In this document: piece after piece, positions 1 through 5,832 of the stretch
Numbering within the stretch: position 1 is the first letter of the stretch
Layout: the number at the start of each line of letters is the position of its first letter
Assembly: GCA_022839045.1 (NCBI GenBank)
Contig: JALHDI010000033.1
Coordinates: forward strand, 1-37,137
Reading direction: 5' to 3'
Length of the DNA: 37,137 nt
From: Sporomusaceae bacterium
Lineage (GTDB): Bacteria > Bacillota_C > Negativicutes > Sporomusales_B > UBA7701
Program-made: the position numbers and the translations under genes
Notes under the pieces: model-generated
What the model saw: the letters and a program-made list of their open reading frames with translations, nothing else
Databases searched by the model: none
What the model was told of the DNA's origin: nothing

Positions 1-10
1 AGACCCCTAT

Positions 11-35
11 AAAAAAAGCACGCCGTCAGGCATGC
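11..35 (-). terminator. Rho-independent terminator behind the tRNA-Arg 3' end
   Basis: On the minus strand GCATGCC and GGCGTGC pair over 7 bp around a TGAC loop and are followed by seven Ts. It lies 16 nt downstream of the tRNA CCA end, as expected for the native terminator of the host tRNA gene, so bases 1-51 are probably host DNA. Confidence 0.75.
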
Positions 36-51
36 AATTTAGTGTCATTTC

Positions 52-99
52 TGGTGCGCCCGGCAGGAATCGAACCTGCGCACCCGGCTCCGGAGGCCG
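52..99 (-). other. Prophage attachment site: 3' half of a tRNA-Arg(CCG) gene
   Basis: Read on the minus strand this contains a tRNA 3' half: anticodon stem-loop CGGC-CTCCGGA-GCCG (anticodon CCG), a short variable loop, a perfect T-arm GCAGG-TTCGATT-CCTGC, the acceptor strand CGGGCGC, and an encoded ACCA end. The 5' half is missing: no GCGCCCG partner and no D-arm occur in the next 100 bases, and homology stops at the anticodon stem. This is the usual scar of a tyrosine integrase that recombines in the anticodon loop. Because the native terminator is on the left side, the intact tRNA should lie at the other prophage end, right of this window. What is seen is the half tRNA; attL/attR identity is inferred. 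Confidence 0.82.
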
Positions 100-235
100 T
101 AGTAGCCGTCCGCACGCCAACGAACAGGTACGAACAAACCCCGCTAATTATTGTACTTTCTATAGACGTATTTGTCAAAAGGGAATGCCTGTGAACGGGT
201 TTTAAACTTACTTGTTCCCCAAAATAATCCCCACA

Positions 236-445
236 TTATTTTAGGTATTTGAGCCACCAGGAGCCGCTTTCCATGTCATATTTCAGCTCAGCTACTTGTC
301 CGTCTTCCATCTCAATAAAAAAAAGCCTGGCAATGCAGCTGGCGTGTTTAATGTTGTGCTTTGTGCCATTGAGCTTAACTGCTACAGGCTTTATTCGCCC
401 ATCTTGATAAAAATTAACCATTACATCGACACGGATATCTGCCAT
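236..445 (-). CDS. Small hypothetical phage protein (69 aa)
   Basis: Unrecognised small soluble protein. The ATG at 443-445 has a good ribosome site (GAGGAG, 8-9 nt upstream), which supports it as a real gene. The sequence has a beta-rich look, with a central Cys at residue 37, a FIEMEDGQVAEL strand-turn-strand segment and an aromatic end (WWLKYLK). It is the gene closest to the attachment site and lies apart from the late operon, so it is probably an accessory gene expressed on its own. The plus-strand reading of the same stretch is a shadow. No function is proposed. Confidence 0.6.
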   Translation of the reverse strand: MADIRVDVMVNFYQDGRIKPVAVKLNGTKHNIKHASCIARLFFIEMEDGQVAELKYDMESGSWWLKYLK

Positions 446-515
446 AATTTTAACTCCTCGCTGCGACGTCTGCTTGCATCAGTAATGAAATCATTATATC
501 ATTACAACCAGAAAT

Positions 516-537
516 AAAAAAAGCCTCCACGGCAGGC
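516..537 (-). terminator. Rho-independent terminator after the 74-aa gene
   Basis: On the minus strand GCCT-GCCGTGG-AGGC forms a short stem followed by seven Ts, 14 nt after the stop of the upstream gene. The stem is only 4 bp, so efficiency may be modest. Confidence 0.5.
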
Positions 538-550
538 CAGTTGTTTCCAA

Positions 551-775
551 TTATTCTGATGGTACCAGCAGCGCCACGATCTCCCTGGCCCGGCCGACGT
601 CCGCCGGATATTTCGCCTCGTAGGCTGCAAGCATTCTTTCGATCAGTTCGCGTTGACCGCCGGGTAACTTCTGGACCTGCACCAGGGCGGCCAGCAGGGC
701 TTTCGTCTCCGCATCCATCCTGGTGTTGTACGGTACCAGCTTCGCCCCGGCTTTTACCGTTTCTCCCTTCGGCAA
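551..775 (-). CDS. Small helical hypothetical protein (74 aa)
   Basis: Unrecognised. The frame is open from 874, but the best start is the TTG at 773-775: GGAGG lies 8 nt upstream of it, whereas the ATGs further up lack a ribosome site. The product begins MPKGETVKAG and has a C-terminal helical block (ETKALLAALVQVQKL, then RELIERMLAAYEAKY), suggesting a small helical-bundle protein. It is transcribed towards the attachment site and is followed by a terminator, so it looks like a single-gene unit divergent from the secreted-protein operon at 893. A later ATG at the MDAETKALL segment is an alternative start. Confidence 0.5.
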   Translation of the reverse strand: MPKGETVKAGAKLVPYNTRMDAETKALLAALVQVQKLPGGQRELIERMLAAYEAKYPADVGRAREIVALLVPSE

Positions 776-834
776 ACAGTTCGCCTCCAGACAATGAATA
801 AAAGTCATTACTATTGTACAAAAATCGACGGGAC

Positions 835-863
835 TTGTCCAATTATTTCCAAAGTAGTATCCT
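835..863 (+). promoter_or_regulatory. Sigma-A-type promoter for the moron operon
   Basis: TTGTCC, a 17-bp spacer and TATCCT lie about 30 bases upstream of the ATG of the secreted-protein gene. The -10 box departs from consensus, so the call is moderate. Confidence 0.45.
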
Positions 864-892
864 AATAGTGACAACGTAGAGGAGGTACCTTT

Positions 893-1429
893 ATGAAAAA
901 AGTATTAATCCTTACTTGGCTGATTCTCTTTGGGGTATCGGCCGTTGCGTACGCAGCTCCCGTATCGGCTGCTGCGAAACAATCAAAAGTCTTCTTGTGG
1001 TTCAAGTATTACAATACCTCGTCCTGGGGAATGACGACCAAAAGCGTGAGAGAAGATGTTGTCGAAAACAATGTCGTTCCGGTCTTAGTTAAAAATAACA
1101 GCGAAATAGTCACCGACGATAAATACTGGGACAAGCTAAAAAGCAGAGGGTATTCCGATTCAATCAGTGTAGAGCGTGCCGATCTTCTGGACGCCTATAA
1201 GGATGACGGATTTCGTTATTTAATCTTCATCGACATGGAACCAATAAGAAAGGCCAGTATTGGCTACGAGTCATCCGCGCACGTCAAAATTCTTGATATG
1301 GAGAGCTCCAAATATCTGCACAATGGGAAGGTTGTGCAGATGACAAAATGGGGAGGCGCCGGTACCGTAGCCGATAAGCTGGGGAAGGATATCGCTAAAA
1401 TCTTGGAAGGCAGAGTGTTTGGCAAATAA
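893..1429 (+). CDS. Secreted hypothetical protein with signal peptide (178 aa)
   Basis: The N-terminus is a clear Sec signal peptide: MKK, a hydrophobic core LILTWLILFGVSAVAY, then small residues (AYAAPVSAAA) offering a signal peptidase I site near residues 22-27. The mature part (about 150 aa) has no membrane segment and no motif I recognise; it is mixed alpha/beta with a central LIFIDMEP strand. GGAGG precedes the ATG at 893. The gene is on the plus strand, opposite to the phage late genes, visibly less GC-rich than they are, and followed by a methyltransferase gene. This fits a lysogenic-conversion ('moron') gene acting outside the cytoplasm, for example at the envelope; that role is inferred. 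Confidence 0.7.
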   Translation: MKKVLILTWLILFGVSAVAYAAPVSAAAKQSKVFLWFKYYNTSSWGMTTKSVREDVVENNVVPVLVKNNSEIVTDDKYWDKLKSRGYSDSISVERADLLDAYKDDGFRYLIFIDMEPIRKASIGYESSAHVKILDMESSKYLHNGKVVQMTKWGGAGTVADKLGKDIAKILEGRVFGK

Positions 1430-1493
1430 CAAGCCCCCCGGCTACATGCCGATAGCTAAAGACCTATGGAAGACTTCCTTTGGAGGTGACAAT

Positions 1494-2327
1494 GTGAAGC
1501 GATTAATACAAAGCGCTTTAAGAAAAGCCGGCTATGAACTGCGGCGGATTCCGAACGATGATCCCTCCCTGTACTTACCCGGCAATTATTACAATGTCGG
1601 GGCCGGGTTGTTCCAGCATCCTAAATGGACTAACGTCGACTACTATTCTGAATGGTATAAAGGAAATGACATCCACATAAACCTTGACCTGCTGAGCTTA
1701 CAGCCCTTCCCTATCGCAAGCAACTCAGCAAACGCCGTTTACTCAAGTCACACTGTAGAGCATATTACCAACGATGCCGCCCAAAACATGTTCAATGAAT
1801 CATACAGAATACTGAAGCCGGGTGGATTCATCCGAATCACCACGCCCAATATTGATCTTTACTACAAAGCCCTACAGAACAACGACAAAGCCTTTTGGCA
1901 GTGGGAAATCGATACTTACAGCACGCCACGGGAAGTGAAACGGGTTCGCTTCTGCCGCCCCATGAATAGCGTTTCTTTGAAACAAGTGTTTTTATATGCC
2001 TTCGCCTCTCAGCTGTGCGAACTGATCAGCGATCCGCGCTGCCTTACAATTTCCGATAGTGAATTTGACGATATCTGTAAACTCCCCTATGAAGATGCGC
2101 TAAACCATATAATCAGTAAGTGTAAGCTCGAAGTACAGAAAGACTATCCCGGCCATCACATAAACTGGTGGAATGGGAAGAAGCTTATTACAATGCTTCA
2201 TGAGGCGGGGTTCGAGGATGCTTATTTGTCGGCGTATGGCCAAAGTCTATGCCCCGTACTAAGAAACACCAGTTTATTCGATTCGACACACCCGCAGCTA
2301 TCGTTATACGTTGAAGCGAGGAAATAA
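1494..2327 (+). CDS. Class I SAM-dependent methyltransferase (277 aa)
   Basis: Motifs of the COG4627-type SAM methyltransferases are present: a degenerate motif I region NVGAGLFQHPKWTNVDY, the conserved SSHTVEHI (H..EH) signature, and the LKPGGFIRITTPN strand after the SAM-binding core. Such enzymes often sit in surface-polysaccharide or O-antigen loci. The frame is open from 1419, inside the previous gene, but the GTG at 1494 has a perfect GGAGGTG 5 nt upstream and removes a 75-nt extension, so I use it. It follows the secreted-protein gene at a short distance and is probably cotranscribed. The lower GC than the phage genes and the plus-strand orientation mark it as a moron, possibly altering surface glycans against superinfection (inference). 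Confidence 0.8.
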   Translation: MKRLIQSALRKAGYELRRIPNDDPSLYLPGNYYNVGAGLFQHPKWTNVDYYSEWYKGNDIHINLDLLSLQPFPIASNSANAVYSSHTVEHITNDAAQNMFNESYRILKPGGFIRITTPNIDLYYKALQNNDKAFWQWEIDTYSTPREVKRVRFCRPMNSVSLKQVFLYAFASQLCELISDPRCLTISDSEFDDICKLPYEDALNHIISKCKLEVQKDYPGHHINWWNGKKLITMLHEAGFEDAYLSAYGQSLCPVLRNTSLFDSTHPQLSLYVEARK

Positions 2328-2369
2328 GAAGTCACCGGTCGTAACCAAAAAATTCGAGAGGTGGTTTGC

Positions 2370-2480
2370 ATGGATGACGAGAAACCCGATCTGGATCCCA
2401 AAGAGCAGCAGCTACAAAAGGAGCAGCAACTACAGGAGGATTTAACCATTTTAGGCATAATGATTAAGCGTCCAGAATAA
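2370..2480 (+). CDS. 36-aa charged mini-protein
   Basis: ATG at 2370 is preceded by GAGGTGG at good spacing, and the frame ends with TAA just before two back-to-back terminators. The product starts MDDEKPDLDPKEQQLQ, is Glu/Gln-rich and probably helical, and ends LGIMIKRPE. It is likely the last gene of the 893-2480 plus-strand operon. No function can be suggested. Confidence 0.5.
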   Translation: MDDEKPDLDPKEQQLQKEQQLQEDLTILGIMIKRPE

Positions 2481-2481
2481 T

Positions 2482-2507
2482 AAAAAGCCCCCGGCGCTGG
2501 CCGAGGG
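2482..2507 (-). terminator. Terminator for the HTH-repressor gene
   Basis: Minus strand: CCCTCGGC and GCCGGGGG pair over 8 bp (one G-U) around CAGC, then GC and five Ts. It lies about 25 nt beyond the stop of the 2533-2775 gene. Confidence 0.65.
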
Positions 2508-2514
2508 ATGATCT

Positions 2515-2541
2515 AGGGCAGAGCAATCTGCCCTATTTTTT
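2515..2541 (+). terminator. Terminator for the plus-strand moron operon
   Basis: AGGGCAGA and TCTGCCCT form a perfect 8-bp stem with a GCAA tetraloop, followed by ATTTTTT. With the facing minus-strand hairpin it separates the two convergent units. Confidence 0.8.
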
Positions 2542-2775
2542 ATGCCATTGGATTTCATAGCCGAGCACAGCGGCGATCCGGAGCATCTTCCAGACAGGGA
2601 GTGTTCCCTGCTTGAGCTGTCTGGTAACGTTCGGCGCAGTATCATTCGTGCCGTATTTTTCATTCAGGCGGCGCACAACGTCAGAGACATTCGACCCTGC
2701 GCCGGCGATTTGCTTCTTGATTTCAAATTCGATATCCCGCGCTTCGGCTTCCGGGATGGCCTCACTTCTGGGCAT
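2533..2775 (-). CDS. Small HTH transcriptional regulator, phage repressor-like (80 aa)
   Basis: The C-terminal half reads as a helix-turn-helix of the small XRE-like phage type: SNVSDVVRRLNEKYG, then NVTRQLKQGTL and the recognition-helix-to-end segment WKMLRIAAVLGYEIQW, which is characteristic. ATG at 2775 is preceded by AGGAGGGG. The gene is divergent from the 2916 gene across an AT-rich region with a dyad operator, the standard layout of an autoregulating repressor and its target. An extended -10 promoter (TGATATAAT) for it lies at 2805-2813. It may repress the 2916 gene or act as the antitoxin of a two-gene module; the latter is speculation. Confidence 0.72.
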   Translation of the reverse strand: MPRSEAIPEAEARDIEFEIKKQIAGAGSNVSDVVRRLNEKYGTNDTAPNVTRQLKQGTLPVWKMLRIAAVLGYEIQWHKK

Positions 2776-2804
2776 ACAATCCCCTCCTGGTAACAGGATA
2801 TCAA

Positions 2805-2813
2805 ATTATATCA
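2805..2813 (-). promoter_or_regulatory. Extended -10 promoter of the HTH regulator
   Basis: On the minus strand TGATATAAT (TGnTATAAT) lies about 30 nt upstream of the regulator start codon; no good -35 box is at 17 bp, consistent with an extended -10 promoter. Confidence 0.5.
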
Positions 2814-2851
2814 TCTTTGTAAATATATTATCTAATTTAATAAAAATATTA

Positions 2852-2893
2852 TTGACTTACATATTATCTTAGTATATATTATAACTAAGATAA
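2852..2893 (+). promoter_or_regulatory. Strong promoter overlapped by a dyad operator
   Basis: TTGACT, a 17-bp spacer and TATATT (2852-2880) form a near-consensus plus-strand promoter for the 2916 gene. A perfect 9-bp inverted repeat, TTATCTTAG (2864-2872) and CTAAGATAA (2885-2893), brackets the -10 box, so a dimer bound there would block polymerase. A third related half-site, TTATCTAAT, is at 2828-2836 between the two divergent promoters. The adjacent HTH protein is the obvious binder. Confidence 0.72.
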
Positions 2894-2915
2894 TAATTTA
2901 ATGGAGGCAACAACG

Positions 2916-3116
2916 ATGTATAACAAGCACAAAAATGAAACCATCGTTTACCAGGTGATTATCGATAACAAAACCTGTATCTCGTTCAACACCGAAAAGA
3001 AGCGGTCGGCCTTCATGAAAAAAGTTACGGCCGAAGGCAGACGAAAAATAACCTATCTATCGCAAGTAATTTACCCAGGAAGAAACGCTTTTGTCAGTAT
3101 CAACCTCGCAGAGTGA
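2916..3116 (+). CDS. Small basic hypothetical protein under repressor control (66 aa)
   Basis: ATG at 2916 is preferred over 2901 because GGAGG at 2903-2907 lies 8 nt before it. The product is small, Lys/Arg-rich in the middle (EKKRSAFMKKVTAEGRRKI) and beta-rich at both ends. I do not recognise a family. Its strong promoter is embedded in an operator next to a small HTH repressor, so it is probably silent in the lysogen and induced on derepression, or it is the effector of a two-gene module. About 220 bases of GC-rich DNA follow before the late terminator, in which I see no convincing gene. Confidence 0.6.
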   Translation: MYNKHKNETIVYQVIIDNKTCISFNTEKKRSAFMKKVTAEGRRKITYLSQVIYPGRNAFVSINLAE

Positions 3117-3334
3117 CGCCGGCTCCGGTCGGCACCCCCGCCTGACGATGGCCTGCAGGGTACAGGCCGAAACCGATGACCCGGCGCTCGCCGGCGAGGT
3201 CGCGGGAACCCGCCTCGAGGCTGGCGTGCATGCTGGCCCTTGACATAGATTGTTCTCTATCAAGCGAATAGTCCTGCGAGATTCGGAGCAGCACGGCTGC
3301 GACCCGGATAGATTCGCATGCGCATAAACAACAA

Positions 3335-3370
3335 AAAGCCCCCTGACCGCACACACGGCCAGGGGGCTTT
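3335..3370 (-). terminator. Main terminator of the late operon
   Basis: AAAGCCCCCTG-CCG pairs with CGG-CAGGGGGCTTT (one bulge) and on the minus strand is followed by TTTTTGTTGTTT, directly after the last late gene. The flanking A and T runs could let it work in both directions. Confidence 0.85.
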
Positions 3371-3375
3371 CTTCA

Positions 3376-4005
3376 TTAATCCAATGGTACCGATAATCGC
3401 ATGCCTATTCTCACCTTACTCCCCGCCCGGTCGCCGTCGTAGCTCACTACCGGACCGAGATAGCCGGTGCGCTTGAACACCGTCACTCGCGTCATATATG
3501 CAACATCAACGGCTTTCTGGTAGGCGGTCACTTCTAGCAGGTGCTTCGGGTATGCCTTAATATTGTAGACGTTCAGATTGACCGGCTGATCGGCGGCCGG
3601 CTTGTCGGGGGGCTTGTCGGGCCGCACCGGGTCGGTGACGATCTGTAGCTGAGCCCCACCCTGGACGCTGGCCAGCGTCTGAGTCATGCCCGCACCGGTG
3701 GTGGTGACGACCTGATCGGGCGGACGCGTCGTCGCCTCCTGGACGGCCTGGGCGACCTCCTGAGCCTGGCCGGAGGAGATGTGTATTCCGGCGGTATTCG
3801 CGGCTTCCTGGACGCCCTGGGCGGTCTCGGCTTGGTGCTGGGGCATGTACGTCACCGGCTGCGGCTGGTGCCAGTGGTTGTATGCCCACACGCCGGCGGC
3901 GATGAAGATGACAATGAGAACGACGGCCAGGATTACCCGGCCGCCGAACTTTGATTTGATGGCTTCCCATCCGCGGGCAATGTCGTCAGTGTCGCGGTCA
4001 CTCAC
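3376..4005 (-). CDS. Membrane-anchored hypothetical protein at the end of the lysis cassette (209 aa)
   Basis: The start chosen is GTG at 4003-4005, preceded by GGAGGTGG; the frame is open further upstream but only as an overlap with the neighbour. A single transmembrane helix (about residues 22-41, VILAVVLIVIFIAAGVWAY) follows a short cytoplasmic N-terminus. The following Pro/Gln-rich region (EAANTAGIHISSGQAQEV) looks extended, and the C-terminal part is beta-rich. It is the last late gene, 3' of endolysin and holins. In a diderm host a spanin-like role in disrupting the outer membrane is possible, but I see no lipobox or canonical spanin coiled coil, so function is unassigned. Confidence 0.65.
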   Translation of the reverse strand: MSDRDTDDIARGWEAIKSKFGGRVILAVVLIVIFIAAGVWAYNHWHQPQPVTYMPQHQAETAQGVQEAANTAGIHISSGQAQEVAQAVQEATTRPPDQVVTTTGAGMTQTLASVQGGAQLQIVTDPVRPDKPPDKPAADQPVNLNVYNIKAYPKHLLEVTAYQKAVDVAYMTRVTVFKRTGYLGPVVSYDGDRAGSKVRIGMRLSVPLD

Positions 4006-4363
4006 CTGTATCCACCTCCGGAAGTTCCACCGTCTGCCCGGCGAGCTCGTGGGTGCAGTCACTGAGGAACTGGATCTTGCCGTCGCGGACAAAGCTGTGG
4101 CAGATCGTGCATTTGAACGGCGCCGGCGGTTCGCCCTTCTTCTCCTGCTCGGCGTTATAGGTACACCAACAATGGCCATCCGGCTTGGCACGCGGCGCAT
4201 AGTGCCCGGAGCGTCGCAGAATTGACGGGCTCAGCGTCGGCCGCTCGGCGTCGCCATTGAAGTCCCAGCCGTTCGGGGCAGGCTTGATGGGCACATCGTG
4301 ATAATCTTTGCAGCCCGGGCACCATATACGGACGCCATGCTGCGATATTTTGGCCTTCGCCAC
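3998..4363 (-). CDS. DUF6527-type cysteine-rich phage protein (121 aa)
   Basis: Recognisable by CPGCKDYH near the N-terminus, NGWDFNGDAERPTLSPSIL, and the family's end signature CHSFVRDGKIQFLSDCTHELAGQTV. The paired Cys residues (CPGC; CWCTYN; CTICH; DCTH) suggest metal binding. The family is common in tailed phages near lysis or tail-fibre genes and has no established biochemical role that I know of. GTG start at 4361-4363, directly after the endolysin stop. The C-terminus overlaps the next gene by 8 nt, indicating translational coupling. Confidence 0.78.
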   Translation of the reverse strand: MAKAKISQHGVRIWCPGCKDYHDVPIKPAPNGWDFNGDAERPTLSPSILRRSGHYAPRAKPDGHCWCTYNAEQEKKGEPPAPFKCTICHSFVRDGKIQFLSDCTHELAGQTVELPEVDTGE

Positions 4364-4936
4364 CTACGCCACCCCCAGGAACTGGTCGACCGCCAGGGCG
4401 ATGGCCTCCTGCTGCCGCTGCCGGAACGTGGCGTCGTTGGCCAGCATCTCTTCGGTCGGGTTGGTGATGAACAGCAACTCGACGAGTACGGCCGGCATGG
4501 CGGCCACCGCGATGACGGTGAAGTTCTCTTCCTTGTCCGGATCTCCGTCGGACATGTCCGGCCGGCCATCTACCTCGGGCACCAGCGCGGCCATGTTGTT
4601 GTAAATCAGCGTGGCCAGGTCGTCGCTGCGAGTATGGCCGCTGGTCGTCCATACCTCGAATCCGTGAGCACCGGCGCTGACAAAGGCGTTGTAGTGGACG
4701 GACAACAGGACTTCCGCCCCCCAGTCGTTAGCCTTCACGGCCCGCTTGGTCAGGCTTTCCATCTCGGCGTCCGGGCCGTACCGGGTCAACTCAACTTCAT
4801 GGCCGCGGCTCGCCAGGATGCGCGCGAGCTCCTCGCAGAACGTCATGGCCATAACGGCCTCCTGGGTGCCGCCCGCGCCGATCGCGCCGGGGTCGACCGC
4901 GCCGTCGTGGCCGGGGTCAAGCATTACTCTGGCCAT
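4364..4936 (-). CDS. Endolysin: N-acetylmuramoyl-L-alanine amidase, Amidase_3 (190 aa)
   Basis: Cleaves the amide bond between N-acetylmuramic acid and L-Ala in peptidoglycan. It is a single Amidase_3 domain: LDPGHDG with zinc ligand H10, E26, SVHYNAF with H81, and catalytic E153 in LVELLFITNP. There is no signal peptide and no separate wall-binding domain, as expected for a compact phage endolysin of a thin-walled host that is released by a holin. ATG at 4936 has an AAGGGGGG ribosome site and overlaps the end of the holin-like gene by 20 nt, so the two are coupled. The fold is also used by host sporulation amidases, but the location makes the endolysin call secure. Confidence 0.93.
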   Translation of the reverse strand: MARVMLDPGHDGAVDPGAIGAGGTQEAVMAMTFCEELARILASRGHEVELTRYGPDAEMESLTKRAVKANDWGAEVLLSVHYNAFVSAGAHGFEVWTTSGHTRSDDLATLIYNNMAALVPEVDGRPDMSDGDPDKEENFTVIAVAAMPAVLVELLFITNPTEEMLANDATFRQRQQEAIALAVDQFLGVA

Positions 4937-5318
4937 TTGTTTGCCCCCCTTCCTGGTGCATATCCGGGGTACCGGTTACCTGTTGAATCTTCCGAATAAA
5001 CGCCACTTCGGTGTCGATGATCCAGCCGATGATCGCACTCGGCAGAAATACTCGCTTCCACCCGAGCACCTGCTGGAGCTGGATCATGGCCATCGATCGC
5101 TTCGTCGGATTCTCCATGTTGTCGCAGACCCGGTCAATCTCGTAGATGATCTTATCCAGCTTGTCCTTGAACGGGCCGGGCGGCAGGCCATGCTCCCGGA
5201 CGTATTTGCCGGCGAGGTGAACGGCCAGCACCAGGATGTTGGCGGCCGTAAAAACGATGAGCAGCGCCCACGCCAGGTGCTGCTCAAGCCACGCAAGAAT
5301 ACCGGTTATGATCTCCAT
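4917..5318 (-). CDS. Holin-like membrane protein (133 aa)
   Basis: One strong transmembrane helix near the N-terminus (about residues 14-36, LAWALLIVFTAANILVLAVHL), a charged middle (FKDKLDKIIYEIDRV), a second weaker hydrophobic stretch (VFLPSAIIGWIID, about 90-103) and a hydrophilic tail. It directly precedes and overlaps the endolysin gene, and a second small membrane protein is just upstream. This is the usual holin/antiholin position, but I do not recognise a named holin family, and the 2-TM topology is uncertain. AGGAGG precedes the ATG. Confidence 0.65.
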   Translation of the reverse strand: MEIITGILAWLEQHLAWALLIVFTAANILVLAVHLAGKYVREHGLPPGPFKDKLDKIIYEIDRVCDNMENPTKRSMAMIQLQQVLGWKRVFLPSAIIGWIIDTEVAFIRKIQQVTGTPDMHQEGGQTNGQSNA

Positions 5319-5328
5319 AACGGGCCTC

Positions 5329-5517
5329 CTAGTTGTTTCGATTTTTCCATGCTTTCCGGATCTTCAGGACGAGGTAGACGCACCCGAAAACAGCATAGAT
5401 AATTGTCAGGATACATTGCCAGTCCTGCAGGGTAATAAGCCCGAACTTTGCCCCAGCTGTGAGGACTACCGGTGGTGACATTTTGACTAGTTCTCCGGTG
5501 ATGCTTTCGTGCTCCAC
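5329..5517 (-). CDS. Small holin-like protein (62 aa)
   Basis: Typical small-holin features: a short polar N-terminus (MEHESITGELVKMSPP), a moderately hydrophobic stretch (VVLTAGAKFGLI), the recurrent 'LQDW' turn, one clear membrane helix (CILTIIYAVFGCVYLVL) and a basic C-terminus (KIRKAWKNRNN). Proteins with this 'LQDW-x-TIIY' arrangement are annotated as phage holins. GTG start at 5515-5517 with a GGGGTGGG ribosome site. It is the first gene of the lysis group after the fibre genes. Which of the two membrane proteins is holin and which is antiholin or pinholin cannot be told from sequence. Confidence 0.72.
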   Translation of the reverse strand: MEHESITGELVKMSPPVVLTAGAKFGLITLQDWQCILTIIYAVFGCVYLVLKIRKAWKNRNN

Positions 5518-5536
5518 TCTCCCACCCCTCTCTTAT

Positions 5537-5821
5537 TTATGGCCTCGGCCTGGCCGTCACTTCGGTCAGGTGGGCATCCACGTCAGCCCATGTCTCGGGC
5601 ATCCTGACCAGTTCATAGTGCGCCGGAATAACCTCGCTTGTCGGCTGGCCAGTTTCATCGACGGCGAGAGTGGCGGGCACATCGACAACCACACTCGGGA
5701 ACGCCGAGATATAGGGGTATTGAGCAACACAGTCGGGGTAGACGAGAACGGTGTGCCCGGCCCCGTACTGCTCGACAAAATTCCGGCTGGCTTTGTCTTC
5801 GGGGTTATGCAGTATGATCAT
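5537..5821 (-). CDS. Hypothetical protein next to the tail fibre (94 aa)
   Basis: Starts MIILHNPEDKASRNFVEQYG, which resembles the first strand-helix of thioredoxin/glutaredoxin-like folds, followed by the FPSVVVDVPATLAVDE segment; the single Cys (DCVAQYP) lacks a CxxC partner, so a redox role is not supported. Similar small proteins lie behind tail-fibre genes in phages and may help fibre folding or assembly, but this is inference. AGGAGGTG precedes the ATG, 11 nt after the fibre stop codon. Confidence 0.6.
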   Translation of the reverse strand: MIILHNPEDKASRNFVEQYGAGHTVLVYPDCVAQYPYISAFPSVVVDVPATLAVDETGQPTSEVIPAHYELVRMPETWADVDAHLTEVTARPRP

Positions 5822-5832
5822 GCTAACACCTC

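Noticed and set aside
119..136. Two ACGAAC copies next to the att site as integrase arm sites
   Set aside because: Only two 6-mers, too short to distinguish from chance.
3100..3246. Possible 48-aa minus-strand ORF (MSRASMHASLEAGSRDLAGE...) beyond the late terminator
   Set aside because: No convincing ribosome site, lies behind a strong terminator, and its composition fits chance GC-rich open frame; at most a gene remnant.
3240..3264. TTGACATAGATTGTTCTCTATCAAG as promoter or operator
   Set aside because: TTGACA has no -10 box at 16-18 bp and the inverted repeat is imperfect.
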